64,000 nt of DNA from Gallaecimonas sp045291545 (GTDB taxonomy: Bacteria > Pseudomonadota > Gammaproteobacteria > Enterobacterales > Gallaecimonadaceae), in the NCBI RefSeq assembly GCF_045291545.1, contig NZ_CP149514.1, positions 2,294,001 to 2,358,000 of the forward strand, written 5' to 3'. This document shows, one piece after another, positions 9,225-17,365 of the stretch. The notes below the pieces were generated by a model. It made no database searches, had not been told where the DNA came from, and worked only from the letters and a program-made list of their open reading frames with translations. The position numbers and the translations under genes are program-made. How positions within the stretch are numbered: position 1 is the first letter of the stretch; each line of letters opens with the position of its first letter.

Positions 9225-10910
9225 ATGTTTACTGTCGACTCCGTACTGGAACGGTACTTTCCCAAGTCACCGTACAAAAAAGTACTAGCTCCGGTACTGC
9301 GCCAGTTGCTGCATGAGCAGGAGTTCCAGGCTTTCGCTGACCGCTATCCGCACCTCAGTGGCTGGGACTTTATCGAAGGCGTACTGGACCACCTGGACGT
9401 GGGCTACCGGGTAGCTGACCGGGAAAAGGAACGGATCCCGCAAAGCGGCGCCGTGGTGATCATTGCCAATCACCCTATCGGTTCGATTGATGGTTTGGCG
9501 CTGCTGAAACTGGTCGGCGAAGTGCGCCGTGACGTCAAAGTGGTCGCCAACGCGCTGCTCAGCGAGCTTGAGCCTCTGCAGCCGCTGCTGTTTCCGGTTA
9601 ACAACATGATTGGCCAAACTCACCGTGGGCAATTCCAGGCCATTACCAACCATCTGCAACAAGACAAGGCAGTCATCGTCTTTCCTGCCGGGGAAGTTTC
9701 CCGGCTACGCCCACAAGGGGTTCGAGATACCCGCTGGCGCAGCGGCTTTTTGCGGATGGCCCGCCAGGCTCAGGCACCGGTGCTACCGGTACGGGTGAAT
9801 GCCCGCAACTCGGCACTGTTTTATTCCACCTCCATGCTCTATAAGCCTCTAGCCACCACCTTGCTGGTCAAGGAAATGTTCCGCCACCGCAATACCCAGC
9901 TGGACTTTCATGTTGGTGAGCTGGTGCCCTTTAGTCAGTTGGAATCCATCGCCGCGCTGCCGTTGCGCACGCAAATCAAGCTCTTTAAGAAACATTTGTA
10001 TCGGGTTGGCACACAACGCCGGCTGCCGTTGAAAACTGAAAGCGCCATTGCCGGGCCGGAAGATCGCCAGGCTCTGCTGAAAGTGTTGAGCAAATGCCCA
10101 CGGTTGGGCGAAACCAGCGATGGCATGCAAATTTATCTGTACGACGTCACCCCGGACTGCCCACTGCTGCGTGAAATTGGCCGCTTGCGCGAACTGGCCT
10201 TTCGAGCCGTCGGCGAAGGCACCGGCCAGCGCCGGGATACCGACCGTTACGATCCTCACTATCAGCACATTGTGCTGTGGGATCCGGAAGCACTGGAAAT
10301 CGCCGGCGCCTATCGCTTTGGCGACCCCCGCAAAGTAGGCGCCGCCAGTATCTATTGCGCCACTTTGTTTGAATTTGGCCCAGGTATGGCACCGATACTG
10401 GATAACGGCCTGGAGCTGGGCCGCAGCTTTGTCCATCCGTCTTACTGGGGTAAAAGGGCGCTGGATTACCTGTGGCAAGGTATCGGCGCTTTTATTCGCG
10501 CCAACCCACGCTACCGTTACCTGTTTGGTGCCGTATCGCTGTCGGCAACGCTACCGGCACCGGCCAGGGAACGCCTGGTGCAGTTCTACCACCATTATTT
10601 TGGCCAGGACAGCCTTGGCACACGCCATTACCATCCTTATCGCCCGCAACCGCTAGGCAATTGTGATTTCTTTGATGGCAATGATTACAAAAACGATTTT
10701 GTGCGCCTGAAGTCGGCACTGGCCCGTATGGACTGCTCAGTACCGACCCTGTACAAGCAATATGCTGAGCTGTGTGAACCCGGTGGAGTGCGGTTCCTTG
10801 ATTTTGGTGTAGACCCGGATTTTGCCAATTGCATTGACGGCTTGGTGGTCGTCGATCTGACGGCATTAAAGCCCGCAAAACGGGCCCGCTATATTGGTGG
10901 GGCAGAATAA
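9225..10910 (+). CDS. olsF: OlsF-like bifunctional ornithine lipid synthase (O-acyltransferase + N-acyltransferase)
   Basis: A 561-residue two-domain protein. The N-terminal part is a PlsC-like acyltransferase with ANHPIGSIDG (residues 81-90) and VFPAGEVSR (152-160). The C-terminal part (about 310-540) is a GNAT-type acyl-ACP N-acyltransferase of the OlsB group, with TDRYDPHYQHIVLWD and ELGRSFVHPSYWGKRAL. This fusion is the architecture of OlsF, which makes ornithine lipid in one polypeptide: the C-terminal domain acylates ornithine and the N-terminal domain adds the second acyl chain. The start is ATG 9225 with AGGA seven bases upstream; a GTG at 9198 is possible. It follows plcP by 88 bp on the same strand and probably shares its promoter. 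The amino-acid substrate (ornithine, lysine or glutamine) cannot be read from sequence. Confidence 0.75.
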   Translation: MFTVDSVLERYFPKSPYKKVLAPVLRQLLHEQEFQAFADRYPHLSGWDFIEGVLDHLDVGYRVADREKERIPQSGAVVIIANHPIGSIDGLALLKLVGEVRRDVKVVANALLSELEPLQPLLFPVNNMIGQTHRGQFQAITNHLQQDKAVIVFPAGEVSRLRPQGVRDTRWRSGFLRMARQAQAPVLPVRVNARNSALFYSTSMLYKPLATTLLVKEMFRHRNTQLDFHVGELVPFSQLESIAALPLRTQIKLFKKHLYRVGTQRRLPLKTESAIAGPEDRQALLKVLSKCPRLGETSDGMQIYLYDVTPDCPLLREIGRLRELAFRAVGEGTGQRRDTDRYDPHYQHIVLWDPEALEIAGAYRFGDPRKVGAASIYCATLFEFGPGMAPILDNGLELGRSFVHPSYWGKRALDYLWQGIGAFIRANPRYRYLFGAVSLSATLPAPARERLVQFYHHYFGQDSLGTRHYHPYRPQPLGNCDFFDGNDYKNDFVRLKSALARMDCSVPTLYKQYAELCEPGGVRFLDFGVDPDFANCIDGLVVVDLTALKPAKRARYIGGAE

Positions 10911-10920
10911 AAAAGCAGTA

Positions 10921-10948
10921 AAAAAACCGGTCAGTTGGCCGGTTTTTT
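10921..10948. terminator. Bidirectional terminator between olsF and dapE
   Basis: AAAAAACCGG and CCGGTTTTTT arms enclose an 8-base loop; the A-run and T-run allow termination for the two convergent genes. Confidence 0.8.
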
Positions 10949-10953
10949 ATCCC

Positions 10954-12096
10954 TTATAACTGCACCAGTAGTGCCTGGTAGATGGCAATCAATTGCTGGT
11001 AGGCGGTCAACGCGACACGTTCATTGGCTTGGTGGATATAACGGTTGGGCAGGCCCAGCTCAATCACCTGGGCGCCAGCGCCAGCAAAAAAGCGGCCATC
11101 AGACGCTCCGCCGGCTGTCGACAGCACCGGGAAACGGGCCAGTGTCGTTTGCACGGCTTGTTCGCAATAGCGTAAGAAGGTCCGGTTATTTTCGGCAAAC
11201 TCAGAAAAATAAGGCTCGCAGGGTCGGCTCCAGTGCAGCTGATACTGCAAATCGTCATCAATACATTGCGTCACCCGCTCAGCAATCACATCCCGGCTGA
11301 CCCGATGGCAATAGCGCAGATTAAAACGCAGCACCGCATGGCCAGGGGTGACATTATCCAGCCAGTCGCCATGCTCAATACCCGTCAGATGAAAGCCGGT
11401 ACCAGGAAAATCGGCGGCGCCAACAGGCCACTGCAATGCTGCTAGCCGGCTGCCAATGGTCATGGCCCGGTGCAAAACGTTGTCTTGCGCCGCCTGATAA
11501 GCCACATGGCCGGAACGGCCGGTCAGGTGTAACTCCCCGGACAGGGCACCACGGCGACCGATACGCAGTGTGTCGCCACTGTAGTGCTGGCCGGTAGGTT
11601 CGCCAACCAGCACCCAGGGCGGCATACGGCCACTTTTTTGCAAGCGCTCGACAATACGCTGTGAGCCGTCTTCGGCCTCGCCTTCCTCATCCGACGTCAA
11701 CAGCACCATCAGCCCGTCCAGTGCATGCCCCGCCGCCAGCGCCTGCTCTATTGCCACCAAAAAGGCGGCAATACCGCCTTTCATATCGGCAATACCGCGG
11801 CCATAGAGGTAACCGTCTTTGTGGGTCAGCGCAAAGGGGTTGACCTGCCAGTGTTCACCCGCCGGCACCACATCGGTGTGGCCGGAAAAAGCCAGCGAGG
11901 GTTTACCTGGTCGGCTGGCAATAAGGTTACTGACGGCCCCATCGCGGTAGCGTTCCACGTTAAAGCCCAGGGTTTGCAGCTCACGGGCCAGATAGTCCTG
12001 GCAGCCGGCGTCCGCCGGCGTGATGGAAGGACGGGAAATAAGCGCCTCAAGGTGGCGCAGTGCATCGGTCTGAACTGTCGGTTGCGGTTTGAGCAT
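10954..12096 (-). CDS. dapE: Succinyl-diaminopimelate desuccinylase
   Basis: DapE hydrolyses N-succinyl-LL-diaminopimelate to LL-diaminopimelate and succinate in lysine and peptidoglycan precursor synthesis. The 380-residue M20 metallopeptidase-fold protein carries the zinc ligands in FSGHTDVVP (His73), GIADMKGG (Asp104), the catalytic/ligand pair in TSDEEGEAEDG (Glu137-138) and a late His. The start MLKPQ at ATG 12096 gives the family length. It lies 53 bp downstream of nhaR on the same strand, without an obvious terminator between. Confidence 0.95.
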   Translation of the reverse strand: MLKPQPTVQTDALRHLEALISRPSITPADAGCQDYLARELQTLGFNVERYRDGAVSNLIASRPGKPSLAFSGHTDVVPAGEHWQVNPFALTHKDGYLYGRGIADMKGGIAAFLVAIEQALAAGHALDGLMVLLTSDEEGEAEDGSQRIVERLQKSGRMPPWVLVGEPTGQHYSGDTLRIGRRGALSGELHLTGRSGHVAYQAAQDNVLHRAMTIGSRLAALQWPVGAADFPGTGFHLTGIEHGDWLDNVTPGHAVLRFNLRYCHRVSRDVIAERVTQCIDDDLQYQLHWSRPCEPYFSEFAENNRTFLRYCEQAVQTTLARFPVLSTAGGASDGRFFAGAGAQVIELGLPNRYIHQANERVALTAYQQLIAIYQALLVQL

Positions 12097-12149
12097 GACA
12101 AGGGCCAGGTAACCAAGACCTGCTTATCTCACCAAAGCCCTTTGACACT

Positions 12150-13046
12150 TTAATGATCAAAACTGTCAAATTGCAGTGACTGAGGGTCAAGATCACACAA
12201 TCTGACCACTGCCGGGTGCTGGATCATCCGTTCCGCAAAAATAGCGTAGTAGCGCTCTTTCACCGCCTCTGTTTCACCCAGGCAGCGTACGCCAAAACGT
12301 TCCTCAAATTGGCGGTTGTTTACTGACGGCGCCACAAAGATCTCCCGCCCTGCCGAGCCAAACGCCAGCATGAGCCCGGAGTCATCAAATTCGCCACCAA
12401 TACTGGGGTTTAGGCCCTGCTCATCCAGCCAGGTTTTCAGCTCGCGGCCTACCGCCGTCTTGCGGCTGGGTAACAGCAATGGCCGCTCCAGCAAGCAGGC
12501 AGGAAAGGGCTGAGTCAGCTCATCACGGCAGAAAAAGGCCAGTGGGTATTCAGCAATGGCCCGCGAATGCAGACCCGGCTCTGCAGCCGAGTCTATCGGG
12601 CAGTCCGAAACGATCATATCCAGCTTGTGGCTGCGTAGCTCTTCCAATAGCAGCTCATGGCGGGACTCAAAGCAACTGAGTGCCACTTCCACACCGGGCG
12701 GTGAAGCCACCCGCAGCAGCATCGCCACCACCCATTTGGACAGCGCATCCGCAACCCCCACATCAAAACGAACCGATTCGGCCTGTTTGTAGTCAAGGAT
12801 GTCAATGAGCTCATAAGACAGATTGAACATGCGATCGGCGTAACGGTACACCAGTCGCCCCAGCTCAGTGGTATCCAAACGCCGGCCCCGTTTCGCCAGC
12901 AGCGGTCCCATTCGCCCTTCCAGCAGTTTTATCTGCCCGGAAATGGTCTGCGGCGTTACACACAATGCGTCTGCGGCCGCAGCCAGAGAGCCTTTGCGAA
13001 CCAGCATCCAGAAATAATAGAGATGGTTGTAATTTAAATGCGCCAT
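12150..13046 (-). CDS. nhaR: LysR-family activator NhaR
   Basis: NhaR is the sodium-responsive LysR-type activator of nhaA. The N-terminus HLNYNHLYYFWMLVRKGSLA and the helix-turn-helix LCVTPQTISGQIKLLE are characteristic of NhaR, followed by the substrate-binding domain, about 298 residues in all. I use ATG 13046, which starts one base after the stop of the upstream gene (TGATATG), implying translational coupling; an ATG 21 bases further upstream adds seven residues not seen in the family. It belongs to the nhaA-orf-nhaR operon. Confidence 0.93.
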   Translation of the reverse strand: MAHLNYNHLYYFWMLVRKGSLAAAADALCVTPQTISGQIKLLEGRMGPLLAKRGRRLDTTELGRLVYRYADRMFNLSYELIDILDYKQAESVRFDVGVADALSKWVVAMLLRVASPPGVEVALSCFESRHELLLEELRSHKLDMIVSDCPIDSAAEPGLHSRAIAEYPLAFFCRDELTQPFPACLLERPLLLPSRKTAVGRELKTWLDEQGLNPSIGGEFDDSGLMLAFGSAGREIFVAPSVNNRQFEERFGVRCLGETEAVKERYYAIFAERMIQHPAVVRLCDLDPQSLQFDSFDH

Positions 13047-13047
13047 A

Positions 13048-13437
13048 TCACCGACAACTAAAGACATTATTCAGATAGACCAACAGCTCCTGGCCGGAGC
13101 TGATGCCCTCACTGGCCACTTCCTGGCGCAACTCTTGAAGCAAGGCTGCGTTTTTAGGCTGCGTACGGTCACAAAGGCGCTGTTTGATGTAATCAAGACG
13201 CCCGCCAACCCGCTGACGCAGAGCTCTTTCACTAAGCCCTGCTTCTCGCTCACTGACACTCTCACTTTGATACTGCATTTTCACACCGTCAATAACGCCT
13301 ATCAGGTAATCGTGGCAGCGCGATGATTGCGCTGTTTTTGCACTGCAATAATCATCAAAGTGGGCCAGCGGTGCGGTGGCCGCAAAGGCCCAAGAGCCCG
13401 GCAGGAAGATCAACACAGTCAGGATCACAGCTTTCAT
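13048..13437 (-). CDS. Small secreted protein between nhaA and nhaR, Rap1a/Tai-like
   Basis: A 129-residue protein with a clear Sec signal peptide (MKAVILTVLIFLPGSWAFAA). The mature part has four cysteines and motifs CxDYLIGVIDG and LVYLNNVFSC that resemble the Rap1a/Tai immunity-protein fold, a helical periplasmic family stabilised by disulfides. Resemblance is from motif pattern only and I am not sure. Its start overlaps the nhaA stop by four bases (ATGA) and its stop nearly abuts the nhaR start, so it is translationally locked into the sodium-antiporter operon. No effector toxin gene is nearby, which argues against an immunity role here; a periplasmic partner of sodium or pH homeostasis is a guess. 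Confidence 0.75.
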   Translation of the reverse strand: MKAVILTVLIFLPGSWAFAATAPLAHFDDYCSAKTAQSSRCHDYLIGVIDGVKMQYQSESVSEREAGLSERALRQRVGGRLDYIKQRLCDRTQPKNAALLQELRQEVASEGISSGQELLVYLNNVFSCR

Positions 13438-14600
13438 AACGCCTCCTCTTTCACTAAGGCACGGTTCATCAGCAGATAGCCAAGCACAGCCGCCACGGTG
13501 GACCCCACCAGAATGCCCAGCCGGGAATAGGTATCGTAAATGACGTGTTCATGCTGGTAAGCCAGCGAGGCAATGAACATCGACATAGTAAAGCCAATGC
13601 CACACAGCACCGACAGGGCGGCGATGTGCCGCCAGCCAGTATGGGCCGGCAGCTGCGCCACGCCACTTTTCACGGCCAGCCAGGTAAACCCGAACACACC
13701 CAGCGGTTTACCTAACAACAGCCCCAGCATGATCCCTAGCGGCAGCGGTGCCAGTAGGCTGTCCAGGCTCAAGCCGGTCAGCGGCACCCCCGCGTTGGCC
13801 AAAGCAAACAACGGCAGGATCAGTACCGCAGTATATTCCGCCAGCATCTCCTCAAGCCGGTGAGCAGGCTTGTCGTCCCCGACTTTCAGCGGGATCAAAA
13901 AGCCCACCAGCACCCCGGCCAGAGTGGCATGTACCCCTGATTTGAGCACGCTGACCCAGAGCACCAACCCCACCAGCAGGTACGGTAGCAACCGCCGTAC
14001 TTTCAGCAGGTTCATGGCCACCAGTACCAAAGTGGCCACGGCCGCAACAACCAGACTGGTCGTCGACAGATCGGTGGTATAGAACAAAGCAATGACGATG
14101 ATCACACCCAAGTCATCCATGATCGCCAAAGCCAGCAGGAATACTTTCAACGAAGTGGGTACCCGCTTACCCAACAATGCCAGCACCCCCAGGGCAAAGG
14201 CGATGTCAGTGGCAGCAGGAATAGCCCAGCCCTGTCGGTTGACCGGGTCATCGACATTAAAGAACAGAAACACCAGCGCTGGTATAGCCATGCCGCCAAT
14301 AGCAGCGATCACCGGCAAGATGGCCTTACTGGGTGAAGACAGTGCCCCTTCAGCCAGCTCGTGTTTCACTTCCAGGCCGATCAGCAAAAAGAAAATCGCC
14401 ATCAGGCCGTCATTAACCCAGGCAAGCCAAGGTTTGGCGATAGCCAGAGAACCTATCTGTACTGACAGGGGGGTTGCCAGCCACTGCTGGTAATAGCTGG
14501 CCAGGGGGCTGTTGGCCAGTACCATAGCCAGCATAGCGGCTAAAATAAGCAGGGTGCCACCGCGGGTTTCTGGCCGGAATAAGGAACGCAAATGTTTCAT
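13434..14600 (-). CDS. nhaA: Na+/H+ antiporter NhaA
   Basis: NhaA exchanges one sodium for two protons across the inner membrane and supports growth in salt and at alkaline pH. The 388-residue protein has 12 predicted helices and the conserved ion-binding aspartates in the segment LALAIMDDLGVIIVIALFY, plus the AATDIAFALGVLALLG motif. The start MKHLRSLFRPE is preceded by GGAGG. It is first in an operon with a secreted protein and nhaR. Confidence 0.97.
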   Translation of the reverse strand: MKHLRSLFRPETRGGTLLILAAMLAMVLANSPLASYYQQWLATPLSVQIGSLAIAKPWLAWVNDGLMAIFFLLIGLEVKHELAEGALSSPSKAILPVIAAIGGMAIPALVFLFFNVDDPVNRQGWAIPAATDIAFALGVLALLGKRVPTSLKVFLLALAIMDDLGVIIVIALFYTTDLSTTSLVVAAVATLVLVAMNLLKVRRLLPYLLVGLVLWVSVLKSGVHATLAGVLVGFLIPLKVGDDKPAHRLEEMLAEYTAVLILPLFALANAGVPLTGLSLDSLLAPLPLGIMLGLLLGKPLGVFGFTWLAVKSGVAQLPAHTGWRHIAALSVLCGIGFTMSMFIASLAYQHEHVIYDTYSRLGILVGSTVAAVLGYLLMNRALVKEEAL

Positions 14601-14683
14601 CTGAGACGACCCTCCTGTCGCTGCTGCCGGGACGTTTCAGACTAGAATAGTCATTAACCCCAAAAAATTCTTTTCTTTCTGCC

Positions 14684-14716
14684 AAAAGATAAGGTTTTAC
14701 CGAAATCTTATCTTTT
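14684..14716. promoter_or_regulatory. Perfect 10-bp inverted repeat upstream of nhaA, candidate operator
   Basis: AAAAGATAAG (14684-14693) and CTTATCTTTT (14707-14716) form perfect arms around a 13-base AT-rich spacer, 84 bp before the nhaA ATG. The form suits a LysR-type (T-N11-A like) site, so NhaR is the first candidate. The rest of the roughly 300-base gap between nhaA and the cupin gene has no gene and no riboswitch or terminator that I could recognise. Confidence 0.5.
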
Positions 14717-14900
14717 CATGCATCACCGCAACGCATAAATCGCTCCGGCTCTATCTTGCCAGCCCAGTGCAAAAAATCGGCAACCATCTCTTTTTACTCA
14801 GCAAAGAGAAACGGGCAAAAAAACCATAGAAACGAACCCTATCACCTCGCCGTTAGCTGCTTAACTTGTGAAAGTGCCCCTTTTAGCCCGGAGAATTGCC

Positions 14901-16037
14901 ATGTCGGCCCCACGCCTAATTTTCAAGACACTGCTGTTTGCTTTTTCTATGGCGCTGGCCTTTCCTGGCTTGGCTGCGGCAACACCAGGCAGCCAACAGC
15001 TCTACCTAGCAGAGAACCAAGCCGCTTTTGCCGGCACAGCGGCACACTTTCGCGGTACCGTGCAGGTCAAAATGCTTTTCCCAGGAAATGCTACTGCCCA
15101 CTATTCTGGCGCTTACGTCACCTTTGCTCCGGCGGCCCGAACCGCTTGGCATCGCCACCCTGCCGGCCAACATATCATTGTTACCCGCGGTACCGCCCTG
15201 ACGGCGACACGAGCAGGCCAGGTCATTGCCTTTCATGCCGGAGACAGCCTGTGGTGCCCACCGAATGTCGATCACTGGCATGGTGCCACCGCCCAAGCGC
15301 CCATGACTCATTTGGTGATCACTGCCAGCAAGGGCGGCAACAATGTGCGCTGGCTGGAACAAGTTAACGACCAGACTTATCAAAGTGCCATAAACAGCTT
15401 GCCTGCCAGGCACACCAAGGCACTAACACCAGCCCAGCAGCAACTGATCCGCATTAGTGCATATACAGCCAGTGGCGAACGTGAGGCACTCATCCAGGCC
15501 CTGCATAACGGTTTGGATGCAGGCCTTAGCATCAACGAAATCAAAGAAGCGCAGTTGCATCTGTACGCCTATGCCGGTTTCCCGCGAGCTCTCAATGGTC
15601 TGGGAGCGTTGATGACCGTATTAAGAACACGCCAAGCACAAGCCATCGAAGACAAAACCGGCCCGGTAGCGCAGCCCTTTACTGACCGTCAGAGCAGCCT
15701 GAAACGGGGCACCGCCTTGCAGACCAAGCTATCGGGGGCACCAGTTCAAGGCCCGCTGTTTGATTTTTTCCCGGCCATAAACACCTTTTTGCAGCTGCAC
15801 CTGTTTGGCGACCTGTTCGGCCGGGGAGTATTAACGCAACAAAGCCGCGAGCTGGTCACGCTTTCGGCGCTGGCCAATATGGAACGAGTCACTCCGCAAC
15901 TACAGGCACATATTCGTATTGCCAGTAATGCCGGCGTGACTCCGGCACAACTCCAGGCGTTGACCGCGGTATTGCACCGTGACGTTGGCCGCTTGGCCGC
16001 TAACCGCTTCGAGCAGGCCCTGAACGCAGCTCATTAA
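14901..16037 (+). CDS. Secreted cupin - carboxymuconolactone decarboxylase-like fusion protein
   Basis: A 378-residue protein with a Sec signal peptide (about residues 1-27, ending in LAAA). A cupin domain follows (TAWHRHPAGQHIIVTRG and PPNVDHWHGA supply the His metal ligands), and the C-terminal half contains one or two CMD/AhpD-like helical modules (SINEIKEAQLHLYAYAG and SRELVTLSALANME). Many cupin-CMD proteins of this type sit beside alcohol dehydrogenases in proteobacteria; their reaction is not established. The AhpD CxxC pair is absent, so it is not a peroxidase of that type. ATG 14901 has GGAG seven bases upstream. The Tat-signal dehydrogenase follows 51 bp downstream, probably in one operon. 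Confidence 0.85.
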   Translation: MSAPRLIFKTLLFAFSMALAFPGLAAATPGSQQLYLAENQAAFAGTAAHFRGTVQVKMLFPGNATAHYSGAYVTFAPAARTAWHRHPAGQHIIVTRGTALTATRAGQVIAFHAGDSLWCPPNVDHWHGATAQAPMTHLVITASKGGNNVRWLEQVNDQTYQSAINSLPARHTKALTPAQQQLIRISAYTASGEREALIQALHNGLDAGLSINEIKEAQLHLYAYAGFPRALNGLGALMTVLRTRQAQAIEDKTGPVAQPFTDRQSSLKRGTALQTKLSGAPVQGPLFDFFPAINTFLQLHLFGDLFGRGVLTQQSRELVTLSALANMERVTPQLQAHIRIASNAGVTPAQLQALTAVLHRDVGRLAANRFEQALNAAH

Positions 16038-16088
16038 CCAGACGCCACCCAGTTCATATCTAAACAGTACATTGCCCGGGAGAATGCC

Positions 16089-17318
16089 ATGACCCACCAC
16101 AAAGATGACCAACCCCCCGTCCAGGCGCCTGCAGGCGACACCCTACAAGCACCGGGGCCACTGTCCAGGCGCCTCTTCATTCGCAATACCGCCGCCGTAG
16201 GTGCTGGCCTGCTGTTTGCCAGTGCCTCACCGCTGTTTGCGGCAGTACCGTCAACGAGAAGGAATGACATGAACATCAAATCGAAAGGTTATGCTGCCGT
16301 TGATACCTCCGGCAAGTTACAACCCTGGGCATTTGAGCGCCGGCCGCTCGGTGACTATGACGTTTTGATCGAAACCCGCTACGCCAGCATTTGCCACTCA
16401 GACATTCACCAGATGAAAGGGCATTGGGGGCCACAGCAATATCCGCAAGTGCCAGGGCATGAAATTGTCGGGGTAGTCGCAGCCGTCGGGGCAAAGGTCA
16501 GCCGCTTCCAGGTTGGTGACCGCGCCGGTGTTGGCTGCATGGTCAATGGCAACCCGGAATGTGAAAGTTTTCAGCGTGGCGAGGAGCAGTACTGCCCGGA
16601 TACTGTCTTTACCTATGGTTATCCGGAAAAAAGCTCTCCCAGTGGCATTTCACAGGGCGGGTATTCCAACAACATCGTGGTCAATGAGCATTTTGTCGCC
16701 CATATCCCTGACCATATCAGTTTTGACAAGGCCGCCCCGTTGCTCTGTGCTGGCATCACCACTTATTCACCGCTGATGAAATTCAACCTCAAAAAAGGCG
16801 ACAAGGTCGGTGTTGCCGGTATTGGTGGCCTGGGCCATATGGCCATTAAGATAGCGGCCTCTAAGGGGGCCGAAGTTTACGCTTTCACCACCTCGCCAGA
16901 TAAAGTGGCAGACATACTCAGCTTCGGCGCCAAAGAAGCCATTGTTGTTGACGACCTCAGCAAAATGAAACCTTATCGGGGGCTGCTCGATTACATGCTC
17001 TGTACCATTCCCTACCAGTACGACGTGGCGGTCTACACCTCGGTCGTTAAACCCTTCGGCACCTTTACCCAGGTTGGCATGCCCATTCACTTTGAAACAA
17101 CCATAAATGCCCTAGCGCTGGCGGCCAATCGGGTCAATTTTAATGCTTCACTGATAGGAGGTATGAAAGAAACGCAAGAGGTGATCAACTACTGTGCGGA
17201 CCACAAGATTTACCCGCAGATCCAGATCATCGCCGCCGAGCAAATCAACACCGCCTGGGATAATGTGGTCAACAAGAAAGCCCGTTACCGTTATGTCATC
17301 GACCCGGCAACCTTCTGA
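16089..17318 (+). CDS. Zinc-dependent alcohol/aldehyde dehydrogenase (CAD/YahK family) with Tat signal
   Basis: A 409-residue medium-chain dehydrogenase. Residues 26-52 form a twin-arginine signal (SRRLFIRNTAAVGAGLLFA). The catalytic zinc ligands are Cys102 (SICHSD), His124-Glu125 (PGHEIVG) and the Cys in LLCAGIT; the cofactor loop is GIGGLGHMAIK. The structural zinc site is broken: expected cysteines at 155, 158, 161 and 169 read Asn, Cys, Phe, Cys. A second in-frame ATG at 16269 lies exactly where cytosolic homologues begin (MNIKSKGYAAVDTSG) and has AAGGA five bases upstream; the first ATG has GGGAG six bases upstream. Both a Tat-exported and a cytosolic 349-residue form are therefore possible. 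Substrate is unknown. Confidence 0.9.
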   Translation: MTHHKDDQPPVQAPAGDTLQAPGPLSRRLFIRNTAAVGAGLLFASASPLFAAVPSTRRNDMNIKSKGYAAVDTSGKLQPWAFERRPLGDYDVLIETRYASICHSDIHQMKGHWGPQQYPQVPGHEIVGVVAAVGAKVSRFQVGDRAGVGCMVNGNPECESFQRGEEQYCPDTVFTYGYPEKSSPSGISQGGYSNNIVVNEHFVAHIPDHISFDKAAPLLCAGITTYSPLMKFNLKKGDKVGVAGIGGLGHMAIKIAASKGAEVYAFTTSPDKVADILSFGAKEAIVVDDLSKMKPYRGLLDYMLCTIPYQYDVAVYTSVVKPFGTFTQVGMPIHFETTINALALAANRVNFNASLIGGMKETQEVINYCADHKIYPQIQIIAAEQINTAWDNVVNKKARYRYVIDPATF

Positions 17319-17342
17319 AATGAAGCACCAATAAGCAACAAA

Positions 17343-17364
17343 CCGAGCGCCGTCAGGCGCTCGG
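17343..17364. terminator. Hairpin terminator between the dehydrogenase and thyA
   Basis: CCGAGCGCC and GGCGCTCGG pair perfectly around a GTCA loop. T-rich sequence follows on the minus strand (TTTGTT), only a weak one on the plus strand, so it mainly serves thyA, whose stop codon is adjacent. Confidence 0.65.
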
Positions 17365-17365
17365 C

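Noticed and set aside
13048..13437. A type VI immunity gene
   Set aside because: The Rap1a/Tai-like pattern is suggestive, but there is no effector, VgrG, PAAR or other T6SS gene in the window and the gene is embedded in the nhaA operon.
14601..14683. A sodium or pH riboswitch in the nhaA leader
   Set aside because: Only a short GACTA/TAGTC palindrome near the start was seen; no terminator or sequestering structure could be built by eye.
14756..15367. A 203-codon open frame upstream of and overlapping the cupin gene
   Set aside because: It overlaps the cupin coding sequence in another frame, has odd composition rich in Pro, Arg, Ser and Cys, and no recognisable domain.
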